Source: an uncultured Odoribacter sp.
GTDB lineage: Bacteria > Bacteroidota > Bacteroidia > Bacteroidales > Marinifilaceae
NCBI GenBank assembly: GCA_900541415.1
Contig: UQJP01000005.1
Coordinates: 77,860 to 141,859 of the forward strand
Direction: 5' to 3'
Length of the DNA: 64,000 bases
Made by a program: the position numbers and the translations under genes
The notes under the pieces: generated by a model
The model's database searches: none
What the model saw: only the letters and a program-made list of their open reading frames with translations
What the model was told of the DNA's origin: nothing
Shown here: positions 54,737 through 63,854 of the stretch, piece after piece
Layout: each line of letters starts with the position of its first letter
Numbering within the stretch: the first letter of the stretch is position 1

Positions 54737-54766
54737 TTTGTTTTCAAGTGTTTTTTGTTAAATTTG
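54737..54766 (+). promoter_or_regulatory. murA promoter
   Basis: TTTG (54737-54740), 18 bases, then TAAATTTG (54759-54766). Transcription would start about 93 bases before the murA ATG at 54866. A second -7-like TATTTTTG (54733-54740) overlaps the -33 element. Confidence 0.7.
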
Positions 54767-54865
54767 ACCGGAAGGAAGCCCTGTTTGCTTCTGAATTGAA
54801 AGAGTGAAGAGTGTTTTTTGTAAAGCCGCTGTTTGCAGTGGTTTGCCTATTCAAATGTTTTGTAT

Positions 54866-56173
54866 ATGAGTAAATTTGCCATAACCGGAGGAAAGAGATT
54901 AAAGGGGACGCTTTGCCCCCAGGGTGCAAAAAATGAGGCGTTACAGGTGATCTGTGCCACGTTGTTGACCAGGCAAACGGTGACGATTACGAATGTTCCC
55001 GAAATTCTCGATGTTTTAAAGTTGATCGAGCTGATACAGGGAATGGGGGTAAAGGTGGAGCATCCGGCACATGGTGAGTTTTCGTTCACGGCTTCGGATA
55101 TTGATTTCGGTTATTTTGAAACAGAGGATTTTTATAAAAAAGCGGTCAGCCTGCGTGGCTCTATCATGATCTTGGGGCCGCTTTTGGCTGTTCATGGCTG
55201 CGGCGTGATTCCTAAGCCGGGTGGAGATAAGATCGGGCGGCGGCGGTTGGATACCCATTTCCTTGGATTTGAAAAATTGGGTGCGACTTTCGATTATAAC
55301 AGCAGTGAAGAATGTTTCCGGGCTTCCGCCGAGAAATTGAAGGGATGCTACATGTTGCTGGACGAGGCTTCCGTGACCGGTACGGCCAATATTATTATGG
55401 CGGCGGTATTGGCGGAAGGGGTAACCACGATTTATAATGCAGCCTGCGAGCCCTATATCCAGCAATTGTGTAAGATGCTGAACGCGATGGGAGCGAAGAT
55501 TTCCGGGATTGCCTCTAATCTGCTGACCATTGAAGGCGTTGAGGAATTGGGGGGCTGCACTCATCGCTGCCTGCCGGATATGATCGAAGTGGGAAGTTAT
55601 ATCGGGTTAGCTGCTATGACCCGTTCGGAGATCACCATCAAAGACGTGAATATTCAGGAGCTGGGAATTATTCCCGATTCGTTCCGCCGTTTGGGGATAC
55701 GGATAGAAGAAAAAGGCGACGATCTGTATATTCCCCGTCAGGAACATTATATGATAGAAGATTTTATCGACGGCTCGATTTTGACCGTTGCCGATGCTCC
55801 CTGGCCGGGGCTGACTCCCGACTTGTTGAGTGTGTTTCTGGTGGTGGCAACCCAGGCGAAAGGAAGTGTGCTGATTCATCAAAAGATGTTCGAGAGCCGC
55901 TTGTTTTTCGTGGATAAGCTGATCGATATGGGGGCGAAGATCATTCTTTGCGATCCTCACCGGGCTACGGTGATCGGGCAGAATCATGAATCGCAGCTCC
56001 GGGCAACCAAAATGACTTCTCCCGATATTCGTGCAGGTATTGCTTTGTTGATCGCTGCCCTTTCGGCTCAGGGCGTGAGTACGATCCACAATATCGACCA
56101 GATCGACCGCGGATATGAAAATATCGATGAAAAACTAAATGCGATCGGGGCAGATATTCGCCGTATCGGATGA
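54866..56173 (+). CDS. murA: UDP-N-acetylglucosamine 1-carboxyvinyltransferase with Asp active site
   Basis: From the ATG at 54866 the protein has 435 residues with the two-domain EPSP-synthase-like fold. The Lys-Asn of the substrate site is in QGAKNEAL (about residues 17-24). The active-site loop reads PGGDKIGRR, so D121 stands where E. coli has Cys115. MurA enzymes with Asp here, as in mycobacteria and chlamydiae, are active but not alkylated by fosfomycin. It makes the first committed peptidoglycan precursor. An upstream in-frame start at 54833 would add 11 residues not typical of the family. Confidence 0.95.
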   Translation: MSKFAITGGKRLKGTLCPQGAKNEALQVICATLLTRQTVTITNVPEILDVLKLIELIQGMGVKVEHPAHGEFSFTASDIDFGYFETEDFYKKAVSLRGSIMILGPLLAVHGCGVIPKPGGDKIGRRRLDTHFLGFEKLGATFDYNSSEECFRASAEKLKGCYMLLDEASVTGTANIIMAAVLAEGVTTIYNAACEPYIQQLCKMLNAMGAKISGIASNLLTIEGVEELGGCTHRCLPDMIEVGSYIGLAAMTRSEITIKDVNIQELGIIPDSFRRLGIRIEEKGDDLYIPRQEHYMIEDFIDGSILTVADAPWPGLTPDLLSVFLVVATQAKGSVLIHQKMFESRLFFVDKLIDMGAKIILCDPHRATVIGQNHESQLRATKMTSPDIRAGIALLIAALSAQGVSTIHNIDQIDRGYENIDEKLNAIGADIRRIG

Positions 56174-56195
56174 GGAATGGATGAAAATAGAATTC

Positions 56196-56223
56196 AAAAG
56201 GGCTTCACTCAAAGCCCTTTTTT
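56196..56223. terminator. Terminator between murA and folK
   Basis: The stem AAAAGGGCTT/AAGCCCTTTT (56196-56205, 56212-56221) has a 6-base loop and a T-run on the plus strand. It lies between convergent genes and touches the folK stop. Confidence 0.92.
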
Positions 56224-56743
56224 ATTTCTTATCTTTTTCTGCTTTTTCAGAAGACGGATCGATTTTCCGGACTTCCAGTCTGTCAGGACATTCTTCCCAT
56301 AAGCTCCGGATGCTTTTGTGGAATACCGGATGGATGAAATTGGGAAGGATTTCATATAACGGTGTCAGTACGAAACTCCGTTCCGCAAGGCGGGGATGAG
56401 GTACGGTGAGGGTGGGAGTGTCGATAACTTCCGTCCCATAGAAAAGAATATCGATGTCGATAGGACGGGAGGTGTAGCGGGGACCGTTGGCGGAACGCTT
56501 CCGGCCTAACTGCTTTTCTGTGTCCAATGCGACTTGTAAAAAAGATTCGGGGCATAATTCCGTTTCGAAAACAGCGATCCGGTTTAGGAAATTTTCTTCA
56601 CATTCAAATCCCCAGGGAGCTGTTTCGTAATAGGAAGAAGCAAGGATCATTTTTCCTGCTTTTTCCGTTAACAGGCTTATAGCTTGTTCCATAAGCCGGT
56701 ATTTATCCCCGGAATTACTTCCCAATATGGTAACCACCTGCAT
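56222..56743 (-). CDS. folK: 6-hydroxymethyl-7,8-dihydropterin pyrophosphokinase
   Basis: This is a 173-residue HPPK. It begins with TILGSNSGDKYRLMEQAISLL, has the ATP and pterin stretch GPRYTSRPIDIDILFYG (about 88-104), and then LTVPHPRLAERSFVLTPLYEI. It transfers pyrophosphate from ATP to the pterin in folate synthesis. Its ATG overlaps the stop codon of the DUF4290 gene by one base, so translation is coupled. The C-terminal tail is lysine-rich. Confidence 0.96.
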   Translation of the reverse strand: MQVVTILGSNSGDKYRLMEQAISLLTEKAGKMILASSYYETAPWGFECEENFLNRIAVFETELCPESFLQVALDTEKQLGRKRSANGPRYTSRPIDIDILFYGTEVIDTPTLTVPHPRLAERSFVLTPLYEILPNFIHPVFHKSIRSLWEECPDRLEVRKIDPSSEKAEKDKK

Positions 56744-57411
56744 CAGTCTGTCTTTTTCTTGTAATACTGGCGGTTATTATTATTGTTCTTGTTATTGTTT
56801 TTCTGGTAATTGTTCTTGTTGTTCTGCTGCGGCTTATTGGAACTGGGTTTGCTTTTCTTTTGCAACAGGTCTTTGGGGTTGGAAAGGGTCATCCCCTCGG
56901 GTAAGATTACGGTGCTGCCGTAATAAGTGTTAATATCGTTATATATTTGTTCGTCTTCCACGCTATCCTTGTTCCAGGTCAGGAACGATTTTTTCATGTG
57001 GTTGGCTGTCAGGACGATCAAGGCCCGCTTCTGTTCCGGGTCTTCCAGTTCACGAATCTTATCGATCAGCTTATCCACCAATTTACCATAGTGTTTATAT
57101 CGGATGCGGTTGGAACTGTAAGGCAGTTTCTCCGGTTTCTCATTGAGTTTTTCTATGGAAGGCAAAGGATAGGGTGCATCGATGTCCAGTTTGAAATCCG
57201 CCATAATAGCCAGATGATCCCACAATTTATGCCGGAAGTCAGGAACGTCCCGCAGGTGCGGATAGAGATTTCCCATAACGTCTATGACTGTTTTAGCTGC
57301 GCGGTTTCGTTCGTCCCTGTTTTCTATTGTCAGGATATGATCGACCATTTTTTGAATGTTTCTACCGTATTCTGGGAGTAACAGTTTTTTCTTTTGGGTG
57401 TTGTATTCCAT
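56743..57411 (-). CDS. DUF4290 protein with Asn-rich tail
   Basis: From the ATG at 57411 the protein has 222 residues. Residues 1-165 form the helical DUF4290 domain, a family known from Bacteroidota with no assigned function (starts MEYNTQKKKLLLPEYGRNIQKMV). The last 45 residues are a low-complexity tail of Asn, Lys and Gln ending in basic residues, which could bind RNA or be disordered. A TTG three codons upstream is a weaker start. A -7 element (TATATTTG on the minus strand, 57522-57529) lies upstream. It is the first gene of DUF4290-folK. Confidence 0.88.
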   Translation of the reverse strand: MEYNTQKKKLLLPEYGRNIQKMVDHILTIENRDERNRAAKTVIDVMGNLYPHLRDVPDFRHKLWDHLAIMADFKLDIDAPYPLPSIEKLNEKPEKLPYSSNRIRYKHYGKLVDKLIDKIRELEDPEQKRALIVLTANHMKKSFLTWNKDSVEDEQIYNDINTYYGSTVILPEGMTLSNPKDLLQKKSKPSSNKPQQNNKNNYQKNNNKNNNNNRQYYKKKTD

Positions 57412-57551
57412 ATAAAACAACGTCTATTTCTTATTGTTGTAATCCTTATTTATGGGAAAGTTCCGGGAAAGTTTGAAGATAAAATCGACCGGATCGTCTT
57501 TCTTTGTTAGAATGAGTGCTACAAATATAGGCTTTTTTGCTTATTAAGATG

Positions 57552-59828
57552 TTATGTTTGATCTTGTTGTGTGAATAATTTTGCAAATTTTAACAAAAGA
57601 ACCCGTGTCCCTCCTTCTGCGAATAGGACTTTGGCCTTTTTTTGTACCCCTAAGCCTTCGATATTGACCACTTTCCCCGCTCCGAAGGTAGGGTGGAAAA
57701 TCACCATGCCGGGAACTACCTGATTAGAATCGATAGGCCGGAGTTTGCTGCGGTCTATTTCCGGTACTTCTACGGGGGCTTGCCTCTGAATAGTGATCGG
57801 GGATGTCCGGTTTGCCAGATTGCCGGGAGCCGTGCGTAGTTTGAAGCCGGAAGGCTCTTCCCGTAACGGGATATACCCGTCGAGGTATTCCTGGTCGATT
57901 TCTGCAATAAAACGGGAAGGACGGGAAGATACCACTTGCCCGTTCTTATACCGGGTTGTGGCGTATGAAAGAAAAACCCGTTTTTCCGCCCGGGTAAGGG
58001 CTACATAAAACAAGCGCCTCTCTTCCTCGAGGGCGGAAGGTGAAGCCACACATTGCTGTGCCGGAAACAATTCCTCTTCCATTCCTGCCAGAAATACGTT
58101 GGAAAATTCCAATCCTTTCGAGGAGTGAATGGTCATCAGTGTGACCTTATTTTGGTCGCCTTCTTTTTCTCCGTCCTGATCGGTCAATAGCGCAACTCCT
58201 TCCAAAAATGCCGGAAGTTTGTCGTCTTTCCCTTCTTTGTAAGCGGTTTCGGAAAAATCCTTGATACCGTTTAAAAGTTCCTGAATATTTTCTTTGCGGG
58301 ACACGCCTTCGGGAGTTTCGTCGGCAGAAAGATCATCGACAATGCCGGAGGTGCGGGCAATCACATAAGCAATGTCGTAAGCGTTTTCGTTCGGGATTTG
58401 TTCCCGGAAGCGGTCGATCATTGCCGCAAATTTCGATAGTTTTGCCAGCGTGCCGGAATTAAAGGTATCGGCTACTTTATTCAGGTTACAAAGTACCGTC
58501 CATATACTGATCTGATATTTCAAGGCAATTTCCCGGAGCTTTTCCACCGTAGAATCGCCGATTCCCCGGCGTGGATAATTGATAATTCTTTTCAGGGCTT
58601 CTTCGTCGTTCTGATTTACGGCAACGCGGAAATAAGCAAGCAGGTCTTTGATTTCCTTACGCTGATAGAAAGACTGTCCCCCGTATATTTTATAAGGGAT
58701 ATTCCGTTTGCGCAAAGCCTCTTCCAAAATACGGGACTGGGCGTTTGTCCGGTAAAGAATAGCGAAATCGCTGTATTCCTGCTGCTCATAATTGGCGAGC
58801 TTAAAGATTTCGTTCGTTACCTGAAAACCCTCTTCTTTGTCGGAAAGCGCGCGCATGACGATTATTTTTTCCCCTTCTTCATTTTCGGAAAAGGTCTTTT
58901 TGGGAATCTGTTCCCTGTTTTTACTGATGACGCTGTTCGCGGCATCGACAATGGTGGTGGTGGAACGATAGTTCTGTTCCAGCTTAAATAATTTATAATC
59001 GGGATAATCGTTCTTGAAATTCAGGATGTTTTCGATCCTTGCCCCCCGGAACGAATAAATGCTCTGGGCATCGTCGCCCACGACACAGATATTCCGGTGT
59101 ATGTCGGACAATTTTTTTACGATCAGGTATTGGGAGTAGTTCGTATCCTGGTACTCGTCCACTAAAATATAATTGAATTTCTCCTGATATTTAGCCAATA
59201 CCTCCGGGTGATCGCGGAAAAGGATATTCGTTTGCAGCAGCAGGTCGTCGAAATCCATCGTATCGCTTTGCTTGCAGCGTTGCTGGTATTGCTTGTATAT
59301 CTCCCCGATCAAAGGGCGTTTCCCCGCAGTGTCCTCTGAAAGTATCCGGCTGTTCTGGGCGTAACTTTGGGCAACGATCAGGTTATTTTTGGCCATGGAA
59401 ATCCGGCCTAAGATCACATTGGGCTTATATACCTTATCGTCCAGTTTCATGTCCTTGACAATTGCCTTGATCAGATTTTTGGAATCCTGTGTGTCGTAGA
59501 TCGTAAAACTGGAAGTATAGCCTAATTTCTCCGCTTCGAAACGTAGTATTTTGGAAAAAATAGAGTGAAAAGTTCCCATCCACAGGTTTGCTGCAATTTC
59601 AGTCCCCACCAGCTCGGCGATACGTTTTTGCATTTCTCTCGCGGCTTTATTGGTAAATGTCAGGGCTAAGATTTTATATGCGGGTACACCCTGGCTCAAT
59701 AGCTGGGCGATGCGGTAGGTCAGCACCCTTGTTTTTCCCGACCCGGCCCCGGCAATTACTAAGGCCGGGCCCTGGGTATACTCCACGGCTGCCCGCTGGC
59801 TCTCGTTTAGTTCATTTAGAAAATTCAC
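57552..59828 (-). CDS. pcrA: UvrD/PcrA-type DNA helicase
   Basis: This is a 758-residue superfamily 1A helicase. Motif I is GAGSGKT (residues 27-33), motif II is LVDEYQDTN, motif III is VGDDAQSIYSFRGA, motif IV is EQNYRSTTTI, and motifs V and VI are TIHSSKGLEFSNVFLAG and EEERRLFYVALTRAEK. The C-terminal tudor-like domain, which in PcrA contacts RNA polymerase, is present (GMVIFHPTFGAGKVVNIEG). It unwinds DNA 3'-5' in repair. A -7 element (59876-59883, minus strand) lies 48 bases upstream. Confidence 0.96.
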   Translation of the reverse strand: MNFLNELNESQRAAVEYTQGPALVIAGAGSGKTRVLTYRIAQLLSQGVPAYKILALTFTNKAAREMQKRIAELVGTEIAANLWMGTFHSIFSKILRFEAEKLGYTSSFTIYDTQDSKNLIKAIVKDMKLDDKVYKPNVILGRISMAKNNLIVAQSYAQNSRILSEDTAGKRPLIGEIYKQYQQRCKQSDTMDFDDLLLQTNILFRDHPEVLAKYQEKFNYILVDEYQDTNYSQYLIVKKLSDIHRNICVVGDDAQSIYSFRGARIENILNFKNDYPDYKLFKLEQNYRSTTTIVDAANSVISKNREQIPKKTFSENEEGEKIIVMRALSDKEEGFQVTNEIFKLANYEQQEYSDFAILYRTNAQSRILEEALRKRNIPYKIYGGQSFYQRKEIKDLLAYFRVAVNQNDEEALKRIINYPRRGIGDSTVEKLREIALKYQISIWTVLCNLNKVADTFNSGTLAKLSKFAAMIDRFREQIPNENAYDIAYVIARTSGIVDDLSADETPEGVSRKENIQELLNGIKDFSETAYKEGKDDKLPAFLEGVALLTDQDGEKEGDQNKVTLMTIHSSKGLEFSNVFLAGMEEELFPAQQCVASPSALEEERRLFYVALTRAEKRVFLSYATTRYKNGQVVSSRPSRFIAEIDQEYLDGYIPLREEPSGFKLRTAPGNLANRTSPITIQRQAPVEVPEIDRSKLRPIDSNQVVPGMVIFHPTFGAGKVVNIEGLGVQKKAKVLFAEGGTRVLLLKFAKLFTQQDQT

Positions 59829-59990
59829 CCTTAATGATTTTAATTGGATAATTTATGTAGGCCTTTTATAGATTGCAAAATTAAAAATTAATCTCCATAC
59901 CGCAATTAAGAACAGGGAATGTTTATATTTGTGACGGATAAGCGTAAAGGTTGTCAGACCTTTAGGATATGGATGTTAAGTGGAAAAATA

Positions 59991-61319
59991 ATGAGATTTA
60001 TAATTGTATTGGTTTTATTTGTCCTGAGTGCTTCTGTCAGGCTGGCCGGGCAAACGCTTGAAATATCGGGTTTCCCTGTCGGGCACATACAGGAAAATTC
60101 GTATGACGGCAAACCTTTTTATGCCATTAAGGATGAAAATGATTCCCGGCCTTCGGGACAGGGAACTTTTACACCCGACGGGAATCCCCGTTGGGAATAT
60201 TCGTTTTGGATCGATAATCAGGCGCAGCCTGTGACCTATTCCGGCGATTCCACTACGTTGAATTTTGCTGTTCAGGCAAGCGGGCTCTACCGTCTGGAAG
60301 CCACAAAGGAAGGAGTACGTCCGGTGACGATGGAATTCAGGGTATTTTATGTATATGTGAACCCTTTTACGGTGACGCTGATTAATCCGGAAGATTGCCA
60401 GGAAATAAAAATCCGGATCAATGATTTCGAGCCTGTGCGTTATAACGGCATTTATCCCGGAAGCAAAAGTGCGGAGTATTATTTGGGACGTGCTGTTCGG
60501 GGGAGTATGGATTTCCGGGAAACACCTATCCAGTTTCCGGGCGGTGATTATGCCCCGCACCAATTGGAAATACCTGATGCGGTTGGAGACCGGAATCGGG
60601 ACGACCGTTATGAGAATGCGGATTACTGCGTGAAAGTGGTCGACCGTTTCGGTTTGGAATGGATTAGCGATAAAGTGCCCTACACTTCCGTGATTCCTGT
60701 TGCCGAAATGGAAGAGCCCCGTTTGCTGAATACCGTGAAGGTTGAAGGTGTGGTGGGAATGGAAGCCGGACAGGCTCCTTTGGAAGTGGAATTTCGGGAC
60801 AAGAGTATGAACGCCCAGCAATATGAGTGGTATTTATACCGGGATACGGCGGATATGAAAGATTTTGGTATGACGCTATTGGACAGCCTGCTGGACAACC
60901 GGATTCGTACCGAAAGGGATTTTAATTATACTTATATGCATCCGGGGATGTATAAAGTGCAGTTGAAGGCGATCAATACCAAAGGACAGAATCAGTGCTG
61001 GGATACGACAGCGCCTAAATATATCAATGTGGTGATTTCCCTGATTAATGTGCCTAATGTTTTCACGCCGAACGGGGACGGTAAAAACGATGTGTTTTGT
61101 GTACAGGCATTTTCCGTGGAAGCGTTTGAAGCGATCATCTTAAACCGCTGGGGACGTAAAGTGTATGAATGGCACGATCCGGAAGGAGGATGGGATGGCC
61201 GAATCAACGGCAAATACGCCACTCCCGGAACTTACTATTATATTGTGACTGCCCGTGGCCGTGAAAAGAGCAATCCGCCGAAGTATGTCAAAAAGGGTGC
61301 ATTGCTATTGGTAAGATAA
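59991..61319 (+). CDS. Secreted PKD-like protein with T9SS type-B sorting domain
   Basis: From the ATG at 59991 the protein has 442 residues with a signal peptide (about 1-20, ending RLAGQ). Ig-like and PKD-like domains fill about 30-345. The last 90 residues are the gliding-motility-associated C-terminal domain (NVPNVFTPNGDGKNDVF, ILNRWGRKVYEW, GWDGRINGKYATPGTYYYIV), which directs export by the type IX system and attachment to the surface. The -7 element TATATTTG (59924-59931) excludes the longer frame from 59919. It is divergent from pcrA. The cargo function is unknown. Confidence 0.88.
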   Translation: MRFIIVLVLFVLSASVRLAGQTLEISGFPVGHIQENSYDGKPFYAIKDENDSRPSGQGTFTPDGNPRWEYSFWIDNQAQPVTYSGDSTTLNFAVQASGLYRLEATKEGVRPVTMEFRVFYVYVNPFTVTLINPEDCQEIKIRINDFEPVRYNGIYPGSKSAEYYLGRAVRGSMDFRETPIQFPGGDYAPHQLEIPDAVGDRNRDDRYENADYCVKVVDRFGLEWISDKVPYTSVIPVAEMEEPRLLNTVKVEGVVGMEAGQAPLEVEFRDKSMNAQQYEWYLYRDTADMKDFGMTLLDSLLDNRIRTERDFNYTYMHPGMYKVQLKAINTKGQNQCWDTTAPKYINVVISLINVPNVFTPNGDGKNDVFCVQAFSVEAFEAIILNRWGRKVYEWHDPEGGWDGRINGKYATPGTYYYIVTARGREKSNPPKYVKKGALLLVR

Positions 61320-61348
61320 GGAGCGGGATACGGATGTTGAAAATATGG

Positions 61349-61384
61349 AAAAAGCCGGAGGAAAGAAATCTCTCCGGCTTTTTT
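61349..61384 (+). terminator. Terminator of the T9SS cargo gene
   Basis: Perfect 12-bp arms (AAAAAGCCGGAG at 61349-61360, complement at 61372-61383) have an 11-base loop and a T-run. It lies 30 bases after the stop codon. Confidence 0.94.
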
Positions 61385-61479
61385 GTTTATAAAATTCCGC
61401 ATGCCTGTTCCAATGGAGAAATGCAGCGGATGACCGGGATTATATACCCGTTTATTTTATGTCCGGCGCTTTCGGGGAG

Positions 61480-61510
61480 GTTGTCAGAAGTAAAAAATTA
61501 ACTATCTTTG
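61480..61510 (+). promoter_or_regulatory. Promoter without an obvious gene
   Basis: GTTG (61480-61483), 19 bases, then TATCTTTG (61503-61510), good Bacteroidota promoter spacing. Downstream, GCAGAGGGCTCTGC can fold. The transcript could be a small RNA or a leader for a TTG-started ORF. Confidence 0.45.
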
Positions 61511-61778
61511 TCGCGTTGTTGCAGAGGGCTCTGCTTCAACCGACATATTGGTTATAGAAGCGTTTTGTTTTCTCTTTCGTAAGAAAATCGCCAGTCTTTT
61601 AACAGAAAGGATTAAACAACATAGACGTTCGCTTGCCGTATATTATGGACAATATATCAGGTATAGCGTGGGTTGGTTGTTTGTTTGTTTTCTGTTGGGC
61701 GTTTGGCGATGCCTCTTACGAGATGAACAGAACTGCTCCCACGCTTTTTTAATCTCCTACCTGCAAACCGATTCCCTG

Positions 61779-62081
61779 CTATTTATTCAGGTCGAATTCA
61801 ACCGGAAAATTTAATTCCTCCAGGTGACTTACTATTTTTTTCAAATTCGCCCTTGAAAACAAAATAAGCATGAATTTCCTTGATTTCTTTTGCGGGGTGA
61901 ATGTCTGTATATAGGGTTCAATGGCGTGTGCGCCTTGACCGATAAGAACCTTCACGATGTTGTCTTTTCTATACCTGCGTTTTAGGAACGTATATACGCT
62001 GTTCCGGATAATTAACTCATCTTTTTCGACTATAACAAAATTGAATTGGATAAATGCAATTAATGGTACAAGGTGTAACAT
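61779..62081 (-). CDS. Small hypothetical protein, PH-like
   Basis: This is a 100-residue protein with an ATG start. After a hydrophobic N-terminus (about 1-17) come alternating beta-strands (FVIVEKDELIIRNSVYTFLKRRYRKDNIVKVLIG) and a C-terminal helix (RANLKKIVSHLEEL), the order of the small bacterial PH-like domains found in Bacteroidota. Those are usually preceded by two membrane helices, which are short or missing here, so it may be N-terminally truncated. The surroundings are AT-rich and accessory. No function can be assigned. Confidence 0.55.
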   Translation of the reverse strand: MLHLVPLIAFIQFNFVIVEKDELIIRNSVYTFLKRRYRKDNIVKVLIGQGAHAIEPYIQTFTPQKKSRKFMLILFSRANLKKIVSHLEELNFPVEFDLNK

Positions 62082-62451
62082 AAAAGAAAAATGACTGAAA
62101 TGTATATATATGTATAATCTAACTGATGAGTACCGAAATAAATTAAGATAAACACATCGACAATCAACGGCATTGATGCATAGGTGCGAAAATAAAATGT
62201 TTTTAAGAGATTCTTTTTATAAACAGCTATATCTTTTGCGTGGGGATAAATATGACGAAATAACTTTTGAAACTTTAATAATAAAATGGTCTTGGCAATA
62301 GGAAACGATCGTAGTTATGTCTTTTATCATGCCTGCTTACTTTTAAATATTTATATATAAAATTATCAAAATGGAAAATTATAGAATCAATTTTATTTGT
62401 TTTTTTAAATAAATTGTTAAGTTTGTATTGTTGAACTTAATTTTTATTATT
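62082..62451. other. AT-rich intergenic region before the NVEALA gene
   Basis: These 370 bases are strongly AT-rich and hold no gene that I can support. The only clear signal is the NVEALA promoter at 62396-62425. Confidence 0.6.
62396..62425 (+). promoter_or_regulatory. Promoter of the NVEALA gene
   Basis: TTTG (62396-62399), 18 bases, then TAAGTTTG (62418-62425). Transcription would start about 20 bases before the ATG at 62452, which decides the start against the longer frame from 62428. Confidence 0.75.
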
Positions 62452-62763
62452 ATGAAGAAAGTATTGTTTATAACTACGTGTATTTTATGTGTTGTATTAA
62501 CAACCGTTGTTTTTCAAAAGTCTATTTCGACAAATTTAAGATCAGGATTATTATTTGAAAATGTAGAAGCTTTGGCAAAAACAGAGTCAACAGGGAATTC
62601 TACAATCAAGGGTGATTGTTTTTCATCTGTAGTTATTATTGTAGAATGTTCTGTTTACTGTAATAATTGTAAAACAGTGTGGTATCCTTCGCCAAGAGTA
62701 CCGAAAGCCGTTGCTGAAAATGTCACTGGTGCTTGTGAATGTGGAAATACTTCGTTCTTATAA
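62452..62763 (+). CDS. NVEALA family protein, Cys-rich
   Basis: From the ATG at 62452 the protein has 103 residues. A hydrophobic N-terminal segment (about 4-21) is followed at residues 37-42 by the exact motif NVEALA, preceded by LLFE. This is the hallmark of a Bacteroidota family of small exported proteins without known function. The C-terminal part has six cysteines (56, 66, 70, 73, 95, 97), including CNNC and CEC, which could bind zinc or form disulfides. The BF3164-like lipoprotein gene follows after a 24-bp palindrome; such genes are often adjacent in this phylum. Confidence 0.85.
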   Translation: MKKVLFITTCILCVVLTTVVFQKSISTNLRSGLLFENVEALAKTESTGNSTIKGDCFSSVVIIVECSVYCNNCKTVWYPSPRVPKAVAENVTGACECGNTSFL

Positions 62764-62770
62764 CAAACTT

Positions 62771-62794
62771 CAGGGATTGAGTACTCAATCCCTG
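62771..62794. promoter_or_regulatory. 24-bp palindrome between NVEALA and propeller genes
   Basis: CAGGGATTGAGT is followed directly by its complement. There is no T-run after it, so it is more likely an mRNA-processing or stabilising hairpin, or a partial terminator giving different levels of the two genes, than a full terminator. Confidence 0.6.
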
Positions 62795-62811
62795 GAAATA
62801 AATTGTAATAT

Positions 62812-63840
62812 ATGAAGATCATAATACATATTTTTTTACTATTATTATTCTGTTCCAGTTGTAAAGACAAAACCATTATATATAAGGCTCCTGAATTTAA
62901 TAACCATTATCAGGCTAATGGAAAAATTTTGAATGATACTGTCATATTTAGTCATGCTGAACAGTTAAATGTGGTTGATTCTTTGCTAATCATGGCAGAC
63001 TATCGGTTTGACAAGTATATTTATATTTTTAATATAAATACAGGGGAATTACTTTGTACAAGCGGCAGAAAAGGAAGAGGCCCTGGCGAATTAATAACTC
63101 CGACACAAATCAGTATCAATAAACAGACAAAGGATTTGTATGTTCATGATTATGGTAAACATAAATTATTCTGTTATTCTATTCCGGAAATATTAGCTGG
63201 TTCCGATCTTCCTTATGAGGAAATAGCATTAAATCAGGCTTTGGCTAAACAAGATCACATCTCATTTTATAAAGATTCTTTATTTATAAGTCATGGTTAT
63301 AATAATAGGCTTCTTATTGCAAGTCTCGGGGATTATAAAATAGAAGATAATGAGCCTTACCCGGAAATCGTATCACCAGTAAAAGACTGGAATCTTTTTC
63401 TTCAAAACTGGTCATGTAGTACTTTTGATCCTGATCGAAATAGATATGTCAGGGCAACACTTATAGGAGGTATAATGGAAATATTCACGATCTCCAATAA
63501 AGGTGTTCAATTAGAACAACGACATTTTTTCTATGAACCTCTTTTTGAGAAGAAAGGAAGTCTCTATTTACCAGTACCAGAAACTGTATATGGATTCCGT
63601 CATTTAGCTGCAAGTAAAAAGTATATTTATGCAAGTATGATCGGCCAAACAAATCCCCAAAGCCTACCTAAAACAATATATCGTTTTGATTGGCAAGGAA
63701 TACCTGTTGATTGTATAGAAACACCTTACGAGATTGAAAATTTTATTGTTAGTGAGGATGATTCATGTATTTATGCTACTGTTTATGTTGAACATGAGCA
63801 ATTCCCGGCTGTGATAAATCTGTATAACGGAAATAATTGA
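62812..63840 (+). CDS. BF3164-like 6-bladed beta-propeller lipoprotein
   Basis: This is a 342-residue lipoprotein (lipobox FCSSC, Cys17, followed by KDK). The body is built of six similar four-strand blades; the first begins VVDSLLIMADYRFDKYIYIFNINTGELLCTSGRKGRGPGEL. The blade pattern and the GRKGRGPGE loop are typical of the BF3164 family. It should sit on the outer membrane or cell surface. Members are usually found in several copies next to NVEALA genes; the function is unknown. It lies 48 bases behind the NVEALA gene. Confidence 0.85.
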   Translation: MKIIIHIFLLLLFCSSCKDKTIIYKAPEFNNHYQANGKILNDTVIFSHAEQLNVVDSLLIMADYRFDKYIYIFNINTGELLCTSGRKGRGPGELITPTQISINKQTKDLYVHDYGKHKLFCYSIPEILAGSDLPYEEIALNQALAKQDHISFYKDSLFISHGYNNRLLIASLGDYKIEDNEPYPEIVSPVKDWNLFLQNWSCSTFDPDRNRYVRATLIGGIMEIFTISNKGVQLEQRHFFYEPLFEKKGSLYLPVPETVYGFRHLAASKKYIYASMIGQTNPQSLPKTIYRFDWQGIPVDCIETPYEIENFIVSEDDSCIYATVYVEHEQFPAVINLYNGNN

Positions 63841-63854
63841 TTGAATTTAGTTTT

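Larger units (their letters stand above)
61320..61778. other. Intergenic region with orphan promoter and hairpin
   Basis: These 459 bases hold the terminator of the T9SS protein (61349-61384) and a well-formed promoter (61480-61510) followed by a small hairpin (61520-61533). An 88-codon frame from a TTG at 61548 is possible but lacks an ATG and coding character. Confidence 0.6.

Noticed and set aside
61548..61814. 88-codon plus-strand ORF
   Set aside because: It has only a TTG start, no recognisable domain, and overlaps the better-supported minus-strand gene by 36 bases. A promoter upstream keeps it a weak possibility.
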